Source: Hygrocybe punicea (Eukaryota > Basidiomycota > Agaricomycetes > Agaricales > Hygrophoraceae). From it: a stretch of DNA of 64,000 nt. The notes under the pieces were generated by a model. The model was not told the origin of the DNA. It searched no databases and saw nothing but the letters and a program-made list of their open reading frames with translations. Shown here piece after piece: positions 1-11,298 of this stretch. The stretch is taken from NCBI GenBank assembly GCA_963556145.1, contig OY744467.1, forward strand, positions 310,001 through 374,000. The letters are read 5' to 3'. Positions within the stretch are counted from its first letter, which is position 1. Each line of letters begins with the position of its first letter. The position numbers and the translations under genes were made by a program.

Positions 1-787
1 TGTGTTCTTGTTCATGATGGGACCTCCTTATTTGGTGGAATCAGTAAGATCTTCACCAGGTATTTTCAGAAGTTGTTTCTGACTGGCAATACATATTCTT
101 CAACTTTCATGCCATGATTCCTTTGATGGCTCATTTACATAATGTGGGATAAACTAGCTATATTTATAGCATGGTTATCTCAGTACCCATCATTACAATC
201 ATACCAAAATTGGTGAAAACCTGTCCATTTTTTTGTTAGGTGAACAGCTCTTGTCATTGATTATCATTGATGCCTACCTTTGAAGTGATGATGGAGTTGC
301 TGTTCTCATGTCATGATATGCAGAATGAGAACCTTTGCTGCATCTATACATTCCTGGCAACAGTTGAGTCATTCACATCCTATTGTGGTTATTCAAGTTG
401 CAGCAGGTTGGTCAAGATTATACTTATAACATTACTCAGAAACATTACTCGGAAACTTTACCTTTAACTTTATACTGGGTGGTTCGGAACTCTCCATATC
501 ACGTGTTCGCGGACTATTGCAAACTCTTTGGCAAAAGTTTGCAGCAGCGATATCATTTATTATATAATTGTGCATTGGCTTACAGCGATGTTACATCTAC
601 ACAGATCTGCCATCCATGTTCAACCGGCAGGCCGGGACGAAACAATGGCCGGGTAGATGAGGGTATGAACATATGCAAGAGGGAGAACACTGCACATGAA
701 ACGCGATAACGCCACAATCGACTCACTGAGGACCTGTTTGAAAGATTGGATAATTTGAATAAACTGTAGTGTTCGTGGGGATATTTA
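1..787. other. flank with no recognised gene
   Basis: AT-leaning sequence with only short overlapping ORFs in several frames and no family motif that I recognise. It ends in TTA at 785-787, which directly precedes a Harbinger-like terminal sequence. I see no coding or RNA feature here. Confidence 0.5.
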
Positions 788-840
788 GAGCCTGTTCGGT
801 TGCCCGTTAACCCAAATGTAGTGAAATGTTAGAACGGTCG

Positions 841-860
841 CGCTCGGGTCTTCCCGAGCG
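841..860. repeat. perfect 8-bp-stem hairpin
   Basis: CGCTCGGG, a TCTT loop, then CCCGAGCG, 50 bp upstream of the Myb-like gene start and just inside the element's left end. It could be a subterminal transposase-binding palindrome or a 5'UTR hairpin. This is position-based inference only. Confidence 0.55.
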
Positions 861-910
861 GTGAAGCTTCTGAGTTTCAATATAGACAACCATCATAGGA
901 TATCGATAAG

Positions 911-2116
911 ATGGATCCTACACATTCAGCGAACGTTGCTCGTCACAGACATCGCATCCAGGCTGTCATTGTCCAGCTTGTCACCCTCCTCAGCCAATAC
1001 TTTGTCATGTCAACCAAAAAAAAAGGGAAGGGCAAGGAGAGGGAGGAGGAGGAGAAGAAGAAGGGTGTGGATCGAGCAGTCTGGAATGACGAAGAAACCG
1101 AGGCCCTCCTCAACTTCCTTGTTGCTCATCAAAGTGAGGCTGGCGATGCCAGCAACTTCAAGATGGCCACCTTCAAGAAAGCTGCTGACTCGGAGACTCT
1201 GATTCAACACCGGAGATCAGGCCTTGAAAAAACTGCCAAGAGGTGCAAGACAAAATACACAGGCGTGAGCATTCTTAGATCTCCCCAAGACTACAGTGTA
1301 CTCAACCAATAGGATCAATACAGCTCAAAGCGACGTACAATGCCATTCAAAACTACAAGTCTCTCTCTGGGTTCTCTTGGGATGACGAGAAGGGTGCGAA
1401 TGCCATAACACCCACTGAAACAACAGCATGGGAAGCCTTTGTTGCAGCAAAGGTATGGTATATTAATTTCAATTCCAATTTAATCCACTCAGAAAACCAT
1501 TGTCTAGGGCTCTAATCATTCTCTCATGAAGCCGTTCCGGACCTCTGGCTGGCCATGGCTCCACAAACTCGAGGCGCTCATACCTTCAACAGCAAGGGGC
1601 GAGTTTGCTGATGATGGTTTTGGGGACAATGATGAAGTCCTCGATGAAATAGCCAGTGTTGTCGTCACCGGCCCTGATGGTGAAGACGCCACCCTGCCTC
1701 TCCCAACTCCACCCTCCACATCTAGCACTGGCAAGCGCAAATTTTCAGCTGTCTGGGATGCAGCATCATCGTCTTCTGATGGAAAATCCATCCGCTCCCT
1801 GAGCTCCACCTCCACCCGCTCAAAGGTTTCAACATCTGCCGTCATCAGCGATGCAATAGAAAACCTCACGGACTCCCTCAAACAAAGCTTCCTACCACAA
1901 GAAGTCCTAGTGACGGACTCTCTGACAAAGCGTAGTGCTGATGCAGTCGCGGCGTTGACACAGAGCAATCTCGATGTGGACGACCAACTCGCGCTCATCA
2001 GCGTCTTCGGGGACAAACCCAACCTTGCAAATCTATACCTTGCAATCGGGAATGAGCAAACACGTCTACAATGGGTGAAGAATATATTGGGTGAAGGGAG
2101 TTCTCATGGGAGTTAG
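911..2116 (+). CDS. Myb/SANT-like DNA-binding protein of Harbinger element
   Basis: In PIF/Harbinger elements the second protein, with a Myb/SANT-like domain, helps bring the transposase to the transposon ends in the nucleus. I read three exons, 911-1264, 1324-1452 and 1508-2116, joined by GT-AG introns and giving 363 residues in one frame. The Myb-like helices lie at about residues 50-170: an acidic and aromatic start (VWNDEETEALLNFL), then the aromatic segments GFSWDDE and WPWLHKLE. The last 190 residues are Ser/Thr/Asp-rich with no domain I recognise. ATG 911 gives a 32-residue leader, and the in-frame ATG at 1007 (MSTKKKGKGK, a Lys/Glu-rich start) is an equally good alternative. It converges on the transposase gene at 2299. 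Confidence 0.75.
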
Positions 2117-2298
2117 GGCAGGGTGCGCGGATTTTTTTTTTAGTTGTTGTGTGTTGTATTTTGCCGTCACAATTGTTGTACTGTTTCCCGAATCAATATC
2201 CCCTTTGCACATGGGCAGTGGGTAATAAGACCGCAAGCATGAATATATCACCAGAAAAAAAATACAGGCCGTAGGGGTAATGGAAAGAAAAGAAAAAC

Positions 2299-3759
2299 CT
2301 ACTCCACGGCGACTTCCATTGCCTCCGTATCCTCTCCGTCTGACTCTTCACTAGAAAAATCACCATCTTCATCATCTGTACTGCTGGTATCTCCCCGCTC
2401 TTGAAGGTATTGCTGGTAATCAAGCCACATCCTTTCAGCGATTTCATCCCGCCAAATTTTTGCTCTTTCATCGACTTCGTTGTCCTGATCACCCAAAGGG
2501 GTTGCAACGGGCCCTGCCGATGAGTCGTCACCATCGTAGTTCCAATCCCTGTCGTCACCACTGTCCAAGTCGTATTGCCGAATGAAATTGTGAATTGCTG
2601 CGAGTGCGCGAGGTAGGCGAACTTGTGTTTTTAAGTCATACTCAGATGCTGAGCGCAAGATGCGGAAGCGGCGTTTCAGAATGCCAAAGATGCGTTCTAT
2701 GACGTTGCGGAGACTTGCATGCCGACGGTTGAAAAGCTCTTCTCTTGTTCGTGGTCTGAGATTTCGTCGGTTGTGTGCATAAAATACAAGAAAAAACTCA
2801 CAATTTGTTGCTCCGACCCCACTCTTGAAGGTGATAACGAACTCCGCGATAGGGTGTCAACAATTCATGGTAAAGAAGGGGGTATCCACCATCAGCGAGT
2901 AGATATTTGGATTCAGGAATCCTGAGCGTCTTGCGTTTTGCATCTTCATACACACGAGCATCACTCGCGCTCCCTTCCCAGCCAGCAAGGACATAGGTGA
3001 ACTGCAAGTCAAATGATGAAGTGAAGAGTGCGTTCTGAGATATGAAACCCTTGCGATTCCGAAATAGGCCACGGATATTCGCAGGCGGCGCAACCTCGAT
3101 GTGGCTCCCATCAATTGCGCCGATGGCTCCTTTGAAAAAGGGATAATATAACTTGTTCAACAAGATCCTCGGAGGGCAGGGATCAGCCGCTATGGGCTGG
3201 CATACAAGGGTGGTGTAGAAAGGAGCCTGCGAAAAGAAAACAACAAATCCTCTGAAGTACCTGTTTGGATCGTCAGATTGAATAGGGCACTTATCGTGCC
3301 ATGTGCTTACACTGAAATGGTGTCATTGGACCGTTGGAAACGCTCAGCAAGGTGTCTTATTGTCAACCCTGTGACGCAACCGTGCATAAAGATAGCCAAC
3401 TGTTCTTCTAATGTGACATGTCGTGAATCTGACATGCCCATCTGCCGCACGGTGAGTATCAGCTTGCGGAAGACTTCTTTGCTCACGCCAAGTGAAATAC
3501 GAATGCGGCCAGGATGGCCATGGAGTAGCTCACGAACCCAAGCTCGACCAGTGAGGGCAGATGTGTGGAAAGGCTGACGAAGGTGGAATGATTCCAGGCG
3601 ATGTGAAAGTGATGTTAAAAGGAGGATGACTACGGCGATGACACGGTGGCGTACTTGAGCCCTATCATGGCGGGTTTTGACGAGGATTTGATGAAGTCCT
3701 ACGCAAGGGGCTGGCACTCGCATATGCACAACATTGGCGACGGTTACCGAGTCCACCAT
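2299..3759 (-). CDS. PIF/Harbinger DDE transposase (HARBI1-like)
   Basis: Nuclease that excises and inserts the element. Three exons fit: 3759-3311, 3260-2802 and 2755-2299, with 50-bp and 46-bp GT-AG introns; the total of 1,365 nt stays in frame and gives 454 residues. The N-terminal half carries a helix-turn-helix-like stretch (LTIRHLAERFQRSNDTIS). The DDE_Tnp_4 core follows: first Asp in GAIGAIDGSHIEV, second Asp in LLADGGYPLL, and catalytic Glu in LRNVIERIFGILKRRF. The C-terminus is very acidic (TSSTDDEDGDFSSEESDGED). No stop or frameshift is seen, so it may be active. Splice sites were chosen by frame and motif continuity, not by RNA data. Confidence 0.85.
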
Positions 3760-4857
3760 TTGCTACGGTTCGGTCTAAATCTATTCTGAGCGAGGGCACG
3801 ACCAGCGGTTGCTTGTGCAATGCAGGAGCTGTGAGGAAATCCTTTCAGCTGCCAGTGACTGGATACCAACTCATGTCGGCCCCCAATTCACAGTCCTATA
3901 TAATATGGCTCGACATACACGCGCTACCATTCTTGGTCCACACCGGCATCGCTATGGCGTTGCTCTGCAAGCTATCGTCGCTATTTTCGTCGTTCTTCGG
4001 TCTCGGTTCGTGTTTTTGGCCCTGCGCTGGTTCAGACCTTGCCTTGCTGGATTTACTAGTCAGTGCTCCACTACATCAGAATACTTGCGTTCCCCGGTGC
4101 AAGCTTGGTTGCATCACACAAGGTGACTCCCATACGCTCCTTCTGAGGTTTTTCTGCTATTGGCGATATCGTCGACTTACGCTCGCCGCCCCCTGCAGTC
4201 GCCACCACATCTGATATTACTACAATCCGCCTATTCCAATAGTTCCACTCCCTCACCTATCGTCACCCTTGGACATGTCCGTGTGTTCGATAACCCCAAT
4301 AACCCCATCATCTCCTCCCAACGTCTTTCAAACTATTCAGATAGTCACCCGGAGCACTGGGTTTTGTTCGTTGGAGATGTCGTTATTCCAGAAGTCACCA
4401 CGGCTTCTTTCGTGCAAGGTTTTAGGAAAGACTTGATTTTTGAGAATATTTCCCGACTGAGGAGGTTATCTATGGGAATCGTATAACCCCGGCACTCCAC
4501 CATCCATCAGCAAATGTGTGAAGAAACTTGCACTCACCCCGACGATGACGAGCTAGACTTTTGAAGCCTGAGGGTTGAGAAGGATCAGCGGAGGTTTGCG
4601 GCAAAGAATTTTACAGCAGCGTGGCCATTATATATTTCACAGTGCAGTTAAGTAGCTCTTTTCATGCCACATGTGAAAACTTGGGCATCACAGTCTACTT
4701 AGGTTGTCAATTCAGGATCGGATTAATTTATTTGCCAGCCCGTATTCTATCATACATGAACAGGAGACTGAAAATGAATCGAGTAAAAAATGGAACGTTG
4801 ACTCCCGGTGCCCTTAATGAGAAACTTAAGGGCTTCAGTACGGTTTTCCACCGGAGA
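3760..4857. other. unassigned region between Harbinger and membrane gene
   Basis: Several plus-strand frames are open between 3.8 and 4.5 kb, and a TATA-like string (CCTATATAATATGG) lies near 3895. No continuous gene with a recognisable domain emerges. The missing right terminus of the Harbinger element would be expected in the first part of this stretch and was not seen. Confidence 0.4.
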
Positions 4858-6160
4858 TTAGATAATTCGATTCGTAATGAAGGATTCATCAATCTTTAGC
4901 TGGGATTCGGGCACAAGGTTACCATGCGATATCCCTCGGTCATGCATGGGGTGGATTCGGTTTTTGATGTTATTGCTCGATGTTAAGTTGGCCGAGGCAG
5001 CCATCATTGCGTGCGTACTCCGGAGATTGATAACAAGGCGGCAAGACATGAGGACCGTGAAAATGAGTGTAGGGCTAGAAAAGGGTTAAAGCGGTGAATC
5101 GAATAACGAGTAGAGTTTACAGCATACGTGAGATTGACAGCCCATACTACCGAGTGTGGGGCAACCAAGAAGACCAGAACATTGGTAAATGTCATCGAGA
5201 AGATTGCAAAGAAGTATAGGACGCCATCCCTCCAGATAACGGAAAGTAACGGCGTATTGACCTGTTTTCTCCATAACTCGTAGGTTTTCCAGGCTGTCAA
5301 CCTATAAGAAATGAGTGACAATGCCGAGTTCCAGATGGTTTAACCTACAAAAAAACGAAAGTGTCGTAGAACAGAGGTACCGACTGTCGATGTCACGTAA
5401 GTCTCGGCGCACAATATGCAACAAAGTGTCGTGCTCACCCACAATGCCATCATCCAACCACGAGGACCTGCCATCGCGATACACGGCGGACTGACACCAG
5501 GCAAACCGAAGTCCGGTAGAGATAACAAGCTGACCGTGTACCCCGCAAGACACACTTCAACGGCGAGTATGACCGACAGTACTATCGCTATCACCGAATT
5601 GTGTGCATAGAGCTAGAGGCCTCATGTTAGTAATGAAGAAGATGGGAGGTGTCAGAACGTAATTACAGCGCATACGCGGACTCCAAGAATCATTTGGGAA
5701 AGGACGCCAGAGATCACAGATGCTACCGGCACCCAGTAAACCATCCCTGCTCGTGGGTCACACGTGAGGAGTAGTGATGCCGTTAGCTATGCACGAGCTC
5801 ACATTTGCATGCTGCTGGGCTCCAATCCTCGGCCATCAAAGATATGGCAATAGAAAACCTTTCCGATTACACCGTTAGCGAGTTGAGGCTTGTCCCCTCC
5901 AAGGCTACATACTGGAGTAATCCAAAATACCGATTGACTGAAATGATGTGAGCCAATGTTAACAATCAGCTGAAACGGAGCAGGGCCAAGAAGAACGAAC
6001 CAAGGTATAGGACAGTGATAGGCTATAGCTGGGCCCTAAGTGTGTGAATATTTAGTTGACAATGATAAATCTCACCGTGACTTTTTTCTTCCAAATGTTC
6101 GAATATTCTTGTGGCAGGCAAAGGATCAAGTCCCAGCCATATATACATAACCTAGCGCAT
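4858..6160 (-). CDS. DUF6533-type multi-pass membrane protein, many introns
   Basis: Large agaricomycete family of integral membrane proteins of unknown function. Family segments appear in order on the minus strand: VRVCALYAHNS with a following hydrophobic helix (exon from about 5612), PRGWMMALW, LTAWKTYELWRK (about 5298), WRDGVLYFFAIF with LVFLVAPHS, then TLIFTVLMSCRLVINLR near the C-terminus. One junction can be placed well: donor GTATGC at 5127-5122 and acceptor CTAG at 5078-5075 join NLT to PTLIF in frame. The last exon is 5074-4858. The first exon(s) above 5.75 kb and the exact junctions near 5.30-5.45 kb are unresolved, so the upper coordinate is a guess. This is the only probable non-transposon gene in the window. 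Confidence 0.65.
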
Positions 6161-7365
6161 TCCATAAGGTATTAGTGGTATGTGTCTAGTAAAATGTGAA
6201 GATCCACGAACGATCCAGCAGCCCAAACCAAAGTTGCCTGTGCCCGCTGCTGAGCAACTTGCACCGCCTGTGGTATTTCCGAAGGACCGGATGAGGAAGA
6301 CATGGAATGGTATTAAGGCACTAGTGGGTGAACATCAAGAACTACTGACAGGTTTTAAGCCAAAATGAACCGTATTGTTATCCCCTCCGAGTCAATGATA
6401 TGATCATCAAATCTATGAAAATCCCAAGGTTTCAAGTTGGCATTTTGGCAAAGTGACACAAGATTGGCGCATTCCCTGTTACGTACCTAACATTTTAAAT
6501 TCAAGGTTGGACACTTGCCAACTTGAAGGTACGTAACGCAAAGCTGTGGTAGAGACCACACGGCATTCCGAGACCACACGGCATTCCGCGTCTGATTCTC
6601 ACGCTCCCTTCAGATGTGCACTGTACTCGACAAGCATACGACGGATCGATGTGCGTTTAACCCTCCACCAGTTAATGTCTCGTTCTCGACTAGATGGCGG
6701 CCTGCGGAGCCATGCGGGTTTCTGTGTTCATCAACTTGAAAGTTGACAGTGCGTTAACGGTGATTATGATTTGAATGTTTGTTTTTCTTCCAGAGTTTGC
6801 CTCAGAAATGGAACCACGTCGATTCATCCTAACTTTGCCCTGAACGAGAGGTCATGTTTCCAGCAACCATGTTACTTGGCTTGGAAGCATCCACCTTATT
6901 ATGCCTCGGACCCTAGCTTCACTGTCATTGGGTGTTCTCTCTCACTGGTTGAATGTCCTGGTGATGTGAACGAGAATGTTTCTTGCTGCTCCGCTGAGTG
7001 CTGAACCTTCACGCCGACTACACCAAATTGGCGCAAAAATAGTCCCGGTGGAAGGCTATCGGCCTGAGAGGCCCCTTAAAGATATGGCTGATGGTATCTG
7101 GCAACTCGCGGAATGTTGCTGGGGAGTCCGAAACCTCCGCAAGGCCTGCAATCAAGTTCACACGGTCAAGGGAAAGGTTCCACCGGTGAGACATAGGTGC
7201 ACTCAGAACATGTGAAGAGTGCACGGACTTGTGTCGCGGCGTGACCTTCAAACTCCGCGAGCTGCCTATATAAGGGCAGCGGTCCTGATCTGGTCTACAT
7301 CTGATCCCCAGATCAGGCACCGTCACGATGCGTCTCACTCGTCCCTAGATCCACCATCTCTCGGG
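6161..7365. other. no recognised gene; possible promoter at 7.26 kb
   Basis: Short ORFs only. A good TATA-like element, CTATATAAGGGCAGC near 7266, is followed by a run of CT-rich sequence and a GATC-rich inverted motif. The downstream sequence then enters a recombinase fragment on the opposite strand, so the promoter, if real, has lost its gene. Confidence 0.35.
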
Positions 7366-7528
7366 CGCTTTGACGAAGCAGGAGCGAGATTTTCGACACC
7401 ATGGACAACGTAGGAGAGACATGTGCTGCCTTGGTATGGGAGATCATTCACGATATGCCACGCACGGATGCCTGAAAGATCGTTGCGAACCGAAGAACCG
7501 CCGCGCATACCAGCGGCAGAGGCAATGT
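7366..7528 (-). pseudogene. fragment of a DIRS/Ngaro-type tyrosine recombinase
   Basis: On the minus strand this matches, almost residue for residue, the stretch ASAAGTRGG...LAPASSKRP of the intact recombinase ORF at about 9724-9890, but it lies in the opposite orientation. It breaks off abruptly on both sides. It covers only the N-terminal part of the protein and has no catalytic residues, so it is a relic. Together with the intact copy it makes an inverted pair flanking the 1.86 kb inverted-repeat element. Confidence 0.75.
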
Positions 7529-7899
7529 AAAAAATGAGATTTGTTTTCACCGTTTTTGGCCGTGGGCGTCTTTCTCCTCACAGGGTGCACAGTAGCATAC
7601 CATGTCACACAGTATCTTGAAAGTACTTGACAAGTATACTAAATATCATTACCGTAACATTCAACATGGTATTGTAACAGTATTCAGACATAAACTACAA
7701 TACTTGTGCTCAAATTCATCTGAAGGTATGAAGGCAAATGAGACTTATACCTTTTCAATAACATCAAGCCTTTTGTTTCACTACTTTTACTGTATCTACA
7801 GCAAAGTACTGTATAGTTCAGATAGAATACTTGCAGCCTAAGATGAATAAAAGTATTAAACTAGTAAGGAAGTTGTGCCACTTTCACTACTAGGATACC

Positions 7900-8105
7900 T
7901 TTTGAATCCTTTCAAGATACAGTGTGAAATAGTATAGTACTGTTGCCATATTGTAGATTTAAGATACTGTGTCAATACTTTTAAGATACTGTTTCAGTAC
8001 TTTTATTATAATAAAAGTATCTTAAAAGTATTGACACAGTATCTTAAATCCACAATATGGCAATAGTACTATACTATTTCACACTGTATCTTGGAAGGAT
8101 TCAAA
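7900..8105. repeat. long AT-rich palindrome inside the 1.86 kb element
   Basis: Arms of about 95 nt pair around the centre TTTTATTATAATAAAA near 8000-8015, and both arms carry AAGATACTGTGTCAATACTT-like sequence. It could be a separate foldback element, or a head-to-head junction of two transposon ends. Confidence 0.7.
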
Positions 8106-8210
8106 CATCAGGAAAACGTGGAGACACAGGGATTTCCAGACAGATCTTATCAACAGATAGCTGACTGATATCATGTGATCTAGTGATATATAAGCTTATC
8201 ACAATTTAGA

Positions 8211-8420
8211 ACTCTGATAACAATATTGTCATACTATTCCTGTAGCTATCACATTGATATTTTAAGATCAAGTCATGTAATTCTGATAACAATATTGTCA
8301 CACTATTCCTGTAGCTAACACATTGATATTTTAAGATCATGTCATGTAATTCTGATAACAATATTGTCACACTATTCCTGTAGCTATCACATTGATATTC
8401 TAAGATCATGTCATGTAATT
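8211..8420. repeat. three tandem copies of a 69-70-bp unit
   Basis: Units start with CTGATAACAATATTGTCA near 8213, 8283 and 8352 and differ by a few substitutions. They lie inside the 1.86 kb element. The adjacency and absence of spacers rule out a CRISPR array. Confidence 0.8.
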
Positions 8421-9418
8421 CTGATGTTAAGATGATGAATTCTTCTCAGAGGTATTGCAAGACTGGAATCATTTTGTATGTGGTGATATATTAAAATCTA
8501 TGCATGGTCACACTGTTGAGATTTGGCATTCCATTGGCAAGTAACTATCTTTCTTGTACCTGGAGTCTGTATAAATATGTATACATATGTTGGCACTATT
8601 TGGCTGCACACCTGTGGGTTGAACAAAATACAAAATCTTGTTCATGTCTCAATTTTTCATCCTTACACTTATATTAAGCATTCAAATTGGACAATAAGAC
8701 AATAAGTGAGATAAGATAAACTTCCAAGACCTTGAGATAAGATTAGATAAAATTAATTCTAAGACCTTGAGATAACATCAGATAAATTCCAAGAAGATTT
8801 AACATGAGACCATTATAAGATAAGTGAATGAGAAAGATAATGGTTAAAAGGCAGAATTTTTTCCCCTCCTATTAGTCAATAACAGATATTCTAATATCAT
8901 TGGTTACCAATGAATACCAGAATTAGTGGTCAAGACATTGTTGGCAACTAATGCTACATTAACATCAATATGCTTGATGTGATGTATTTTCATCTAGGTA
9001 ACCATAAATTATCTGAGTTGACCTGGCTGTCATCATAGTGATACTGGATGTTACTTATGATGTATCAGATCAGGTCTTATAAGACTTTCTCATTTCATGT
9101 TCAATTTCCTGATGAAAGGTATCCTAGTAGTGAAAGTGGCACAACTTCCTTACTAGTTTAATACTTTTATTCATCTTAGGCTGCAAGTATTCTATCTGAA
9201 CTATACAGTACTTTGCTGTAGATACAGTAAAAGTAGTGAAACAAAAGGCTTGATGTTATTGAAAAGGTATAAGTCTCATTTGCCTTCATACCTTCAGATG
9301 AATTTGAGCACAAGTATTGTAGTTTATGTCTGAATACTGTTACAATACCATGTTGAATGTTACGGTAATGATATTTAGTATACTTGTCAAGTACTTTCAA
9401 GATACTGTGTGACATGGT

Positions 9419-10543
9419 ATGCTACTGTGCACCCTGTGCCTTGTGCCCTTCATGGTGTCTGATGCAACTCTCATTCACATGGCTGCCCTGGTTACCTCCT
9501 CCGTTTCCGATTTCGTAACATCTGGTTCAGCGCCATCTCTTATTCCACCGTCTCTTGCTTCATTTTTGCCGTCAATAGACCATACTCTCGCGCACGCGTG
9601 GGCCGCGTCTACTCGTAAAAACTACAACGGCGGTGTCTCAAGGTTTATGGAATTCTGCAAGGCAAACTCGATCCATGCGTCGGAATGTCTCCCAGTGTCT
9701 GAACTCCTCCTGTGCTCTTTCGCTGCCTCTGCCGCTGGTACGCGCGGCGGTTCTTCGGTTCGCAACGATCTTTCAGGCATCCGTGCGTGGCATATCGTGA
9801 ATGATCTCCCATACCAAGGCGGCACATGTCTCTCCTACGTTGTCTGTGGTGTCGAAAATCTCGCTCCTGCTTCGTCAAAGCGCCCGCTGCGCCTCCCAGT
9901 CACCTACGACATGCTTGCGGCTTTGCATCACTACCTTTCTCCCTCCGATCCTTTCGACACCTGCGTCCTTGCAGCTGCTTCGTGTGCCTTTTGGGGCCAA
10001 TGCCATCTAGGTGATCTCCTCCCGCAATCGGACCACTCGCATAACCCAAACCTCTTCCCATCTGTCTCGGATCTCTTCCCGCCAGCGTCTGCGAAAGGCT
10101 CTCGCAAACTCCATCTCCCTTGGGATAAAGTAAAGCGCACGAAAGGCGCATATATCGTGATTTGCCGCCAATTTGGGCCAACAGATCCTATCGCTGCCCT
10201 CGAGTCACACCTCGCGGCTAATGAGATCCCAGCAAATTTCCCTCTGTTCACGTATAATACTTCTTCAGGGCACCTCACCCTTTGCGTGCGAAAATTTCTC
10301 GCCCGCTGTAACAGCGTTTGGACATGCCTCGGTTACCCGATCTTTTCCGGTCATAGCTTCCGCATTGGCGGGACAACAGAACTTCTTCTTCGCGGCGTCC
10401 CGACGGATATCGTAAAGATGCTGGGCCGTTGGTCCTCCGACGCTTTCTTGCGCTACTGGAGAGATCTCGAATCCATCGCCCCTCTCTATGCGGAACTCCT
10501 GCCACCTCCCTCCTCATTTGCAAAATCCCGCACTCGTCGTTGA
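9419..10543 (+). CDS. tyrosine recombinase (DIRS/Ngaro type), intact
   Basis: Site-specific DNA recombinase that would integrate circular retrotransposon DNA. The ORF is 374 codons without interruption. An N-terminal SAM-like segment (AHAWAASTRKNYNGGVSRF) is followed by the catalytic part: GHSFRIGGTTELLLRG holds the conserved His and Arg, then LGRWSSDAFLRYWRD gives the second-motif Trp and the nucleophilic Tyr. It resembles the recombinase at 62.7-64 kb, which belongs to an element with reverse transcriptase, but no reverse transcriptase lies beside this copy. The first ATG (9419) lies in the end of the preceding inverted-repeat element, so the native start is probably an ATG at 9452 or 9479, or further upstream in lost sequence. 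Base composition is GC-richer than the AT-rich element upstream. Confidence 0.8.
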   Translation: MLLCTLCLVPFMVSDATLIHMAALVTSSVSDFVTSGSAPSLIPPSLASFLPSIDHTLAHAWAASTRKNYNGGVSRFMEFCKANSIHASECLPVSELLLCSFAASAAGTRGGSSVRNDLSGIRAWHIVNDLPYQGGTCLSYVVCGVENLAPASSKRPLRLPVTYDMLAALHHYLSPSDPFDTCVLAAASCAFWGQCHLGDLLPQSDHSHNPNLFPSVSDLFPPASAKGSRKLHLPWDKVKRTKGAYIVICRQFGPTDPIAALESHLAANEIPANFPLFTYNTSSGHLTLCVRKFLARCNSVWTCLGYPIFSGHSFRIGGTTELLLRGVPTDIVKMLGRWSSDAFLRYWRDLESIAPLYAELLPPPSSFAKSRTRR

Positions 10544-11293
10544 TTCCTTATTCCACCCTTTCCTTTCCTAGCTTGATTTGTCCTGTTCTCTTGCCATTTG
10601 TCTTATTAGTTTCTGAGGTTTTTGGATTTTTGTTTGGGTTTGCCGTTCAGGCTCGCCTTTCGTCAGCTCTCCCTTGTCGCCCTTTCTTTTGGGCTGATCG
10701 TCTCCGCCTGCACATCACACCCAAATCATCAGTCGTGTTCTTGTAGATTTAGCCCTCCTTTATCTCATGCTAGCTACATTTCCCCGACTTCCGATTTCTC
10801 CCAAAAACCTATGACAAGAGTCTGTGTCACATCACTATCTCCCAGCCAAGAAAACATGAGTCATCAGATTTTGCGTGAAACTGCTGTGATACATGTAGAT
10901 TCGTGCCGTTGTTGGTATGATCCTATATCTTGTGAAATTCAGAACGCCATCAAAGCATTGTTCATGGTCGAGGATGACAACTTTTCATTCAGAATGGTAA
11001 CGCGTGAAAATGTTAAGAGACTTGTCCTACGGTTTAAGACATGGCGTACGGTGAATATTTCCAGTATCTATTTCGCGACTTCAAGCTTTGATTAATGAAT
11101 AAACGCTGAACAACCAATACCTCATTGCAAGTACGTATGGAACCACGATCTGTTTTAGCACCCAGTGTAGGAAACCAACTGTCTTTGAGTTCTGGAGGAG
11201 TATGACTACAATTCCAATTAGAGCATTCAATGTTATAGTATGTGCGGGACCTGCGTTTCCGTGGACATACCTGTGCATGTATGGCAAATGTGA
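10544..11293. other. no recognised gene downstream of recombinase
   Basis: Begins pyrimidine-rich (TTCCTTTCCTAGC type) and becomes AT-rich. ORFs in several frames overlap, and none carries a domain I recognise. It may include the remaining 3' part of the recombinase element. Confidence 0.4.
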
Positions 11294-11298
11294 TGAAC

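Larger units (their letters stand above)
788..3790. mobile_element. PIF/Harbinger DNA transposon
   Basis: Two convergent genes typical of this superfamily, a Myb/SANT-like protein (plus strand) and a DDE transposase (minus strand), lie with their stops 182 bp apart. The left end looks real: TTA at 785-787, the usual 3-bp target site, precedes GAGCCTGTTCGGTTGCCC at 788. The expected inverted copy near 3.76-4.3 kb was not found, so the right end is either degenerate or deleted and its coordinate is approximate. Both genes read through after removing short introns, so the coding part may still be functional. If the right terminus is truly missing, this copy could supply proteins without moving itself. 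Confidence 0.8.
7579..9438. mobile_element. 1.86 kb non-autonomous element with 324-bp terminal inverted repeats
   Basis: Nearly perfect inverted repeats at about 7579-7902 and 9115-9438. The outer ends are CACAGGGTGCACAGTAGC and its complement, and a 79-codon ORF is simply repeated in both arms. Nothing between the arms looks like a transposase. A 3-bp CCT occurs on both outer sides, but I do not trust it as a target duplication. The superfamily is undetermined. The right end supplies the first codons of the recombinase ORF at 9419. Confidence 0.75.

Noticed and set aside
267..709. Short plus-strand ORFs in the left flank
   Set aside because: No conserved motif, no splice continuity, overlapping frames of similar length.
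3760..4260. Right inverted end of the Harbinger element
   Set aside because: Searched for the complement of GAGCCTGTTCGGTTGC; only short chance matches such as TACGGTTCGG near 3767 were seen.
8211..8420. CRISPR-like direct repeats
   Set aside because: Units are adjacent with no unique spacers, inside a fungal transposon.
7571..9445. CCT as a 3-bp target duplication of the 1.86 kb element
   Set aside because: Three bases adjoining imperfectly defined ends are too weak; the flanks also belong to rearranged recombinase sequence.
9419..10543. Crypton classification for the stand-alone recombinase
   Set aside because: The sequence resembles the recombinase of the RT-containing element at 62.7 kb, so a DIRS/Ngaro origin is simpler. 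A lone recombinase alone does not prove Crypton.
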